A stretch of 64,000 nucleotides of DNA from assembly GCF_043641665.1 (NCBI RefSeq), contig NC_092181.1, positions 19,939,463 to 20,003,462 on the forward strand, in the 5' to 3' direction. Positions within the stretch are counted from its first letter, which is position 1; every line of letters begins with the position of its first letter. Of the stretch, positions 39,441 through 64,000 are shown piece after piece. Under the pieces are notes generated by a model. It saw only the letters and a program-made list of their open reading frames with translations, did no database searches and was not told the origin of the DNA. This stretch comes from Enoplosus armatus (taxonomy: Eukaryota; Chordata; Actinopteri; Centrarchiformes; Enoplosidae). A program made the translations under genes and the position numbers.

Positions 39441-40878
39441 CACGTCTCACAGGTGAAAAAAGAAAAGAAAAAGACGAACAAGCGTAGTTCTGAATGATGT
39501 TGTATTTCAGTCCAAGAGATTTTACTTGTAAGCTGCTGAGAATCGGTGGGCAATATCTTTGTGTTCCGTGTCACAGATGTGAATGAAGCGCAGCGCCAAC
39601 TGTTCCCCATAGAAACCGAGTAACCTATGGCTGGTGACTGTCATAGAATGCCATGGTAACAGCAGAGCCTAACAACAGGGGAGTTGGCTGGCTTGTGTCC
39701 TATCTATTTCAAAGACATGATCATACTTAAGTAGAGCTGCTCTCCCTCTGCCCATTACCATCCTCCTCCTCCTCCTCCCCTTCCTCTCTTCTATAATGTG
39801 TTTGTCATCCAGTTGGAGTGGCCAAGCAGTAGCTTTATATTTGAGGCAGCACCCAGCAGGGGGGTATGATCTGCCCCCCCTACTGATTCAGGCTGCCCTA
39901 AGTCTGGATATGCCAGGCCCAGGGACTTGTGGGTAATTTCTCCCCCCAAAAAATACACCCCCCGCAGTGCTTTCTGAATCAGATTGCTGCTGACCCCCGC
40001 CGAGTGATGTCTCACCCCAGAGAATGGGGAACGGGCACAGCGGGGGTTCGGGCAGGCAGTGATGCTATGCCCCTGGGCTGGGTACCAAACATGCATGTAA
40101 ATACATGTCCCACCATGCGTGTCCAACCCAACTCAAGAGCGGCTAGTGAGTGACACACTACATGAGCCTGCAGGTCCCCTCTCTCTGCCGCTCTCCCAGG
40201 TGTAGCACAGGTGTGGATTGTCTTTTTTACAGACTTGAACCTGACATCTTTGTTAGCTTGCAATTTGCATAAGATTGCATGTACTTACAAGTGGCCTGTG
40301 CAGACTTGTACGACTTCTACACACTATTAAGGACTAAATAAACATGGAATTTCATATTCACCAATTCATTTCGGCACCTCATTTTTCAAACATGAATAGA
40401 TTTACGAATCAACTAGCAACCTCAGTGGAGCCTTATTGCGCGCAGTTTTAGCCCTGGCTTCAACCCATGCCAAATCGATTCCAGAGGTCATTTTCTTCCT
40501 TCATTTTCTCTTTCCCGTGCGCCAGTGGTCCTGCTCTGCAGCTCGTACTCAAGGCTGTCTATGGCATGACTTTGTGTGTTTATTTTCTCTGTTGGAGCAA
40601 AAAAAAAAAAAAGGAGATCTGTCTCCACTTAGCAAAGCCTCTGCTCCTTCGTGGGGTAAAAACCTCGACGGTGGATGAGGGGCGGTGAGGAGGGGGGAGT
40701 CTTGGAAGTACTGATGCTGAGTGAGGCATGCTTGGAGTTTACTGTAAAAGAAGGAGAAATGAAAGGGCAGAGAGAAGGACGGGGAGGTAGACAGGAGAGG
40801 AGAAAGCATTGAGTTAGGGGCAAAAGGAGAGATTCTGTGTGATAGAAAGATGTATATGGAGCTATAAAGTGTGTGCGT

Positions 40879-40906
40879 GGGGGGGGGGGGGGGGGGGGGG
40901 GGGGGG
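40879..40906. repeat. Mononucleotide G run (28)
   Basis: Twenty-eight G in a row are followed by CGCG. It could form a quadruplex; its assembled length may be unreliable. Confidence 0.95.
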
Positions 40907-43319
40907 CGCGATGTAGTGAGCAAAATAGAGAGAAAAAGAGACAGAGAGAGAGGCCAGGCAGCTGGGAGCTCCCACAGACACGCACTTCTGTCTAAGCAGC
41001 TTTCCTCTCAGGGCAGGGTCACGGCGGGTCACGGCGGGATTACACTTTTGGCAAACAAGAGGGAGCTCCTCTCTCACAAAGCCGTGCACGACTCCCCCAT
41101 GACTCTCAGCAGCTGTAATAAAGCCAAGGCAGCCTGAACCTTCAAACAAAAAGCTAACACGCTATCGATCGACAGCGGCCAACTTTCGCGAGGTGGTGTC
41201 GAAAGGTCGACATTGTGCAGACAGCTCGGGCCGGGGTGAAGGGCTATTATTGGGATGAGGCAAAACTCCAGCGTTTAGTCTTATCACAGAAATTCTTCAC
41301 TTAGTTGACAATTTCACCAAACTGTCAGCGCAGGCATGGAGTTATTGTTATTCCCTAAATGAAGAAAAACAGCCCCAGTGTACAGTGTGATATTCCAATC
41401 ACAAAATCCAAATGAGGTTTTCTATCCTTTCAATCAATAGCCATCCCCTGCAGTGCCTGCATGTCTCTTCACTTCCTAATCAACACTTCCACTCATAGGG
41501 AGGTCAGACGAGCAGGCGCATAGTGCCCCGAGCGCTGCTTTGAACTTAATTAAGCAGCTTTAAACACAGCCGAAAAAGATTCATTATTACACAGGCAAGA
41601 TGAGCAGCTAGATGAGAACATGGCCCTCAAACAGAAGAGATTCGGCTTCGGATGGCTGTTGAACCCACATGGGTCAACACTGAGGGCGCGGTGATGGAGG
41701 TCCCGCAAGGACTGCCAAATCCTTTAGATTTGATAAAGGTTCCTCTAAAGCTCTTTCTTTCTTTTCTTTTCTTTTTTTTTTTTTTACAGCTAAAAACTCA
41801 CTTTAGCTTATGTAAAACCCTGTGGAGGAGCCAATATGCACACAGAGATGTAAACAGTGATATTATCAGTTGAAGCAAAGCAAAATCTGCAACGAATGAA
41901 AGAGAAAGAGAGGTAAAGATGGAGGTGTTCATGTGCCTGGAAGACTGCAGTGTGCCACCAGGGTGCTGTGAGGCAGGGCCTGTTAAAGGAGAGCTCCAGA
42001 CCAAGGTGTTCTATAGCTCGGGGGCTAACGGTGATAAATGAGTCCCTTAATGTCGGCAAACACTTTATCTCTGCTTCATCTGTTTTCATTAGGCAGGGCC
42101 AACCTTTGGCTGGGCGAGAACGTGCTGTAACTTTCATTACTACAACACAGAAAGGAGAGGGAGAGAGACCTCCCATCGGTCTAATAAAAACACCAGCTAG
42201 ACACCATGACAGATCCTATTCCTTATTATTATGATGGCACGCCACTGTTATAAATTACAGAATGCTATGTCCCTCAAAGATGATCAGTGTCCTTAACTCT
42301 TGTCCCTGTCTACCCACTGAACGATATCTGCTCTTTTCTGCTGCTCTTATTGTTGTGAAACATGCTTTTGATCTCTTCTCCGCCTTTTACTTTTCTGTCT
42401 TTCTTTTCTGACCGAATGGGCATCAAGGCTTTTGCAGAAATTGGGTTTATTTTACAATTGCTCTCGTACGTTGAATTGAATGTGAGCCAAATGCAGACAG
42501 TTGTAAATATGAGGATCCTAGTTAGGGCAGGGCGATATTCACTTTTATCATTTAATGACTCTCTCTCGTATCGTGATATGATCGTGTGTTTGTAATAATT
42601 TTACACTGCTGTCCAAATTAATTTCATGAAAATTGTATGTAAACACTACTTTTCAGTTATTGAAGTTTTTGTTTTACATAATTAAGTTTGTCTCCAACAG
42701 TTATATCGCAACAGTCCATTTCACGGTTTTAGGACTTTTTTTGTTTATTTAAATTTTTAATTTCATATGGAGTGTGTTTATTGGCCTTTTAAGACTTGAA
42801 TAAGGCTTTTCAAATATTCAGCAGAGAATAACTGTGTTAAATTAATGTTAAATGTATTAATTAGCCTACCGTTTACTTTTAGTTTACAAAGTATAATCAG
42901 TGGCACCAGTATTATATCCATGCTAGCAGCTGCGACACCAGCAACATACCACAGCTACCTGCTCAGTGTAGCCCACCTTTCAACTTTTCAACATGCAAAT
43001 TAACTTTACAGTGTAGATAAATATTTATGGTATTTATGGGACGGGTATTAATTAAGGGATCTGAGACCCCCTGTATCTCACACTCTGTATTCAATCTGTT
43101 ATGTGTAGCACAAACACTAGAAACTATACTTAAATCAAACGGTTGCTCTGTGTTTATATTTATGCGCAACAGCGAGCTAGGAAGATGAAGAAAACTGTTT
43201 TGTTATGTTAAGCAAAGTGTAAGAGTGATACTGTTTGAGGTGGAGGATAAATGTGATGTGCAGCATCAAGAGAATGAACAGAGAAAAGACAAACAACTGA
43301 TGTAATATCTGATGTAAGC

Positions 43320-46300
43320 TTTACTTTCAAATCCTGTTACATTTAGATCTGGCAAGTTGGAACATAAAAGAATGCCAAATAAAGAAAAACAAATACAAAA
43401 CCAAAAAAGTACAAATGATCTATTTACCAGTTATCGTCACAACCCTGTACAGCCTTAACAATGGAGTAATAAAAAAAAGCTTTGTACAGCACATACCAAT
43501 CTTTACCGAGTGCCAAAATAGAAGATAGTTGAGCCTTTTCTAATCATAAAATACAGCCAAATGTAAAGCTAACTGATTGTAGACAGTGCAGTGTGATGCT
43601 AACTAAATGCAACCAAGGGAGTTAGTTTTAAACACAATTAAGTGCTGAAGAACTAGAGAGAGGGCAATGTCATGCATACTCTGAAGTGCTGAAAAGGTAG
43701 TGAAGCTTTGAAAAAAGGTCACTGTGCTGCCTACAATTGGGCAAAAATAAAATAAGTGCTTAAGAATACTGGTTTTCAAAAGGATAGAGCCCTGTTGCCT
43801 TTTTAAACATTACACTCAAACTAGGGGGGACATAAAGAAGTGCAGCCATTCATGATTACGCTGTAATAAAAAGGCAGACATTTTTAAAAGGTGTCAAGAG
43901 TGGACAAACTCTTTTTTTCTTTATCTCTTTTTTTCTTTTGGACCCTGACAATTAGTTTGACTCATTCTCAGAAGTCTCAGGTGGTTTCCTTCCACCAAGT
44001 GGCACTAGAGTATAAAAGATAACGTAGATAGTACAAGGAGAATGTGTGTGTGTGTGTGTTGGAGGGATGCTCCTTTCACTCCACAGACAGCATGCCAGAC
44101 ATGGACAGAGCAAAAAGGAACAAACAGCAGTGTAAAGGGGGACAATCGAGGCATCGCTCCAGAGCAGGACGTGACGGATTCAATCCTAACATCACATCCT
44201 GCGCGAGCTACATTTTGGTCTTGACAATTCATGTTCTCTGTCCAATCAAATATTTTATTCTGACATGACTTAAGTAGAAAAATAAAAAAAAAGCAACAAT
44301 GATTCATTATAAGATAATGCATGAGCAAAATAGACAAAAGGAAAACATAAGCAAAATAAAAAAAACAATCCCTTTACAAATAAGGGATTTTGGCTTGAAG
44401 ACCACTTACAAAAACAAGCGCTATCAATAATGGGTAAAGCTTTTTTTCAAAATAAAATGCTTGTACTATGCTGCCCTATCTCGCCAAAACATACTTCTTT
44501 TTGAGCATTTTACGGATAAATACATATTCTCTCAATCAAAAAGTGCAGCACTGTGCAAAATTGGCTCATCACAATTTAGCCTGGGACCTTTAGTTCCCAG
44601 GGAGAGCTTGACCTCTACTGTCTAATTCATGCAATTTGTATTCATTTACTTTCTCCGATTTCACGGAGGCAGACCCTTTTGCACTGCTAGAAATGGCTAC
44701 ATGTGAAACTAAGGGGTGTTGATTGAGTCATTTCCAGCAACTACTGTCCACTTCACATTATTATAACTTGGTGGATCTAAGTTTGCACTTAAAAAAAAGG
44801 AAAATTAAAGGTTTAAGTGCTTTTGGCTTGAAGTGTAACTACATTAAGTGCAATTAAAACTCAAACGGTTGACAGGAGGGGGGGGGCAAAAAGCAGTACC
44901 ATGTCTGCCAGCCTAACAGAAGCCAGTGCCATTGACCACAATGCTGTACAAGTGAATGGCTTTGCTTCATCATTGCACCTACAGGAGCTTTTTCTCACAA
45001 TGGGTTCTCTATGAATGTTAGTAGAAAATGTTTTATTATGATGTAAAAGGCTCAGTAAAAAAAGTAAAAAAAAAGAAAAAAAAAAAGAAAAGAAAGACAA
45101 ACCAAAAAAGAAAAAGACACAGAAGGCCACCAAACACACTAACTTTCCCGTCTTTTCCAGCACAGAAGACGTCCCTGTTCACACTTCTGCATCGCTTCAT
45201 TTTCATGTACATAAACAAAAATACATTCATTCAAGTCATTTTGGAACAGTTTTTTTCTTTTTTTTTGTACACAAAAATTACAAAAAGCTCCAAAAAGCAC
45301 CATTGAATCGGCCTGTGGTGACCCTGGCTGCGGGTAGCTCGCTAACCCAGAGCCGGTCACCTCCACAAAACAGTTATCTCATATATCTCTTCTAAGTATA
45401 GGTGCGTGATACATAGTTCTGCATGTGAAGCTGCACTGATATCCACCTGGTCTCACAAATAATGAATGAATGTTTCCACTTTGTCATGAGTCTCATTATT
45501 TCACTGCTTATTCATCTGTGAGTGCAAATTCATTGGCAACATCTTACATTTATATTCAAATCAAATCATTAGTAATAATAAATGTACAATGTCTCTTGTC
45601 ATGATAGGTCAGATTGAATATTTTCCTTATTTACATTATCACAGCTTATCTTCCGTTTTGTGAGTTTACACAAAAAAAGAGCGAGTAACCCATTTAAATG
45701 ACAGTTATTCTGAGACAGAGGTGGTTATCAAGCAGCCGCTATGCATAATATGGTTTCACCATTATACAAAAAAACCAACAGAAATCAAAAGATGGGAAGG
45801 GGAAGGGCTACAAAACTATGTACAAGACTGATAAATAAGTAAGTGCGTGGTTTGAGGCGTTGCTTTGGAAACGTGCCTTTTTCAATGAAAAGCATTCCGT
45901 TTCATTGGTTCTGTCCACGTTGCACCGCTAACACTCGAATTTAGCTTCCTAATGACGTCAAAGCTAGTTGAAACACAGAAACAGGCATGCTATTTCGATG
46001 CATAATAGCAATAGACAAAAATGCACTAAAATATAGCACTTGCAAGTTTTGTTTCGTCTTTTTCAACTTTTTATCTCGTCAAACGACTAAAGAAAAAAAA
46101 ATCTATAAAACTGAGATACGTTAGTTTCCTCAGATAATGCAACTGGGTCCAGGTCATTCAGACATTTAAAAACAGAAAATAAAGGTAATAGAGAGTAGTA
46201 GTTGAAGAAGTAATAATTCAATTGATAGAACTGATAAGAAAAGCAGCTTTTTGATATAAATGCATTTTTAGCATGTACAGCCTTTTTCTCTTATAAATGT

Positions 46301-46462
46301 TTTTTTTTCTTTTCTTCAATATGTTTGTCTGGTCCAGCTTATTCTGCTGGTCTGATTGGAAAAGACATTGCTCCCACTGCAGTGGTCAAGTGTCATTCAC
46401 ACCAATGTCCGAGGAGTGAGAGAAAAAGCGAGGATGAGGAGGAGGAGAGGAGGTGGGCGACG
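43320..46462 (-). other. znf827: znf827 3' UTR and downstream AT-rich sequence
   Basis: This long AT-rich stretch after the stop has A-runs on the + strand (45058-45115) but no coding signal. On the minus strand AATAAA occurs at 45037-45032 and 44259-44254, so the UTR could be about 1.4 or 2.2 kb long. Its true end is unknown. A CRE palindrome occurs at 45953-45960. Confidence 0.5.
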
Positions 46463-62652
<16,190 letters not shown>

Positions 62653-64000
62653 CTGAAAAAAAACAAACAAACATATCAACCCAGGCAATGTGTCATGACA
62701 CCTCCATGACAATTAAGCCAACTCTTGAGTTAAGACAGTAGTGTTTTTAAGGTCAAGAATGAATTTTCATGCTCAATCCATGTGTATACTGCAAGTCCTG
62801 AGTCCACTGTAGAGAAAAGATATTTAGATGTAATGAGCTGCCTCTATAAATTGCTCTGTCAGTTTGTAAACAGCTCCCAAAAATATCCTAGAACGTCCCT
62901 GCACATTGGCCATTATAGAACAGAGAAACAAACACTATATGATCCTGATTCCTTGAAGTTTAACTCGGCCAGTAAAGCACAGGTTCGCCACGCCAGCAGG
63001 GGTGTGCTGGCCATCTGGTAGTGGGAGTCTCTCTGGTGGGCCTGCGGACCTGTGGGCCGAAAGTTAGCCCAACAACACCAATATGAAAAGATTAAAAAAA
63101 AAAAAAATAATAATAATGTGCATTGCTGGTCAGATCTGCATTAGACTACCCAGATGGCACATATGTGTGTGTGTGTGTGTTTGTGTACGGTTGTGCTCTT
63201 GTATGTAAATGGAGAAACAAAATATTACAAACACCTTTCAACATGACCTCAAAAACTGCCAGAGAATATGAAATCAATGCCACTAACATAATGTCAAGAA
63301 AAGTTTATAAGATAATAGGCTTGAAAAGGATTTATTCCTTTTTTATCTGATTGCATTACATTGAACAGACCAGTACTCAGTGTACAATATTATTTAAAGT
63401 CGTTGAAAGTTATTCATCAGGGCAAAAATATTTAAATATTTCATGTAATACTTTAGGTGGAATAAATACAAAATGTTTGTCTTAGTGGTTATCAAACTAA
63501 TTTCAAACTGGTGTCTGACCAGCAATGCAGAGTTTTTGTTTCCTCTCACATCAGCACCTGATTATAACTGTCCGGGCTGTTTGTCTCTACTTTTCCCAAC
63601 TTGTTAAAGATTAAATACAGTAAAGTGACCGTATGATGTGATCGATCAATCAAGTCACCTGCTGAGCTGAATCAGCTCCTGACGATTAACAACACTAATA
63701 TTATATTTCACAAAAATCTGATAATTTCTCCTGACATTAGCCGATGCGCCTCCACTATAAAATGCTACAGGAAATCCCGCAAATAAACATTATTATAAAT
63801 CACCGATCACCAATTGCCGGAAGCAGTATCAGCAAATACCGATCACAGATTACGGGTCTGTTTTGAAGCCTTCTATTTATCATGTAACATTATTTGTTTA
63901 TGTTAAATTCTTAACAACATTGCATATTACATATTAAAATTAAGAGATGGGAAAGTGCCTGTTTATTTATTGGCAGGCAACATGTGCAACATATTGCTCT
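62653..64000. other. znf827: znf827 upstream intron, right edge of window
   Basis: No further znf827 exon was found. It contains an A-run near 63092-63105, a TG run at 63160-63180 and a possible DNA-element remnant at 63640-63860. Confidence 0.6.
63640..63860 (-). mobile_element. Possible DNA-element remnant
   Basis: The minus strand contains GTGATCGGTATTTGCTGATA and GGCAATTGGTGATCGGTGAT, phrases like the GATCGGTATCGGC body of fish elements with TGCATCCCT-type ends. No ends are visible. Confidence 0.35.

Larger units (their letters stand above)
29830..43320. other. mmaa-znf827 intergenic region
   Basis: About 13 kb lies between the two 3' ends, with no coding gene recognised. In human the small gene C4orf51 sits here; nothing like it is seen. 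The left part (30245-31470) is mobile-element debris. From about 33500 to 42200 there are several GC-balanced, repeat-poor blocks. CA/TG runs occur at 33173-33199, 34798-34860 and 38333-38363, and a 28-base G run at 40879-40906. Confidence 0.65.

Overview
The window is nuclear DNA from a ray-finned fish, probably a spiny-rayed (percomorph) teleost. Its genes have vertebrate exon-intron structure with GT-AG introns. It carries many long CA/TG microsatellites, and its degenerate repeats are types I know from teleost genomes: tRNA-derived SINEs, LINE tails, and short inverted-repeat elements that begin GGGCTGCAACTAACGAT or end near TGCATCCCT. There is no sign of prokaryotic, viral or plasmid sequence.

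Three protein-coding genes are present, in an order also known around human 4q31. smad1 is on the + strand, with coding exons at 11081-17908 and a probable non-coding first exon near 2200-2358. mmaa is on the + strand, with coding exons at 21545-28951. The 3' part of znf827 is on the - strand, with eight coding exons from 62652 down to the stop at 46463. I rebuilt every intron phase by hand; all three reading frames stay open across all junctions. smad1 comes to 467 residues and mmaa to 417. The znf827 part has 679 whole codons with eleven C2H2 zinc fingers, and its N-terminal exons lie beyond the right edge.

Layout: 1-2200 is upstream sequence with a GC-rich CRE-bearing block. 2359-10932 is the long first smad1 intron, rich in repeats, with a GC-richer possible regulatory block at 5780-6200. 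10933-17908 holds the smad1 body, and 17909 to about 19400 its 3' UTR. 19400-21100 is a short spacer with a CTCF-like site. 21545-28951 is mmaa, whose first intron contains a large fold-back element. 28952 to about 29830 is its 3' UTR. 29830 to about 43300 is intergenic, with several blocks that look like candidate conserved non-coding DNA. About 43300-46462 is AT-rich and contains the znf827 3' UTR. 46463-62652 is znf827 with large microsatellite-rich introns.

The genes are not a functional pathway. smad1 is the BMP-receptor-regulated transcription factor, mmaa is the mitochondrial G-protein chaperone of methylmalonyl-CoA mutase, and znf827 is a nuclear zinc-finger protein. I found no unknown multi-gene system. 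The most notable points are a GC-AG intron in znf827, dinucleotide repeats placed directly at znf827 and mmaa splice sites, the mmaa fold-back element, nested mobile elements, and a CTCF-like motif inside an mmaa coding exon.
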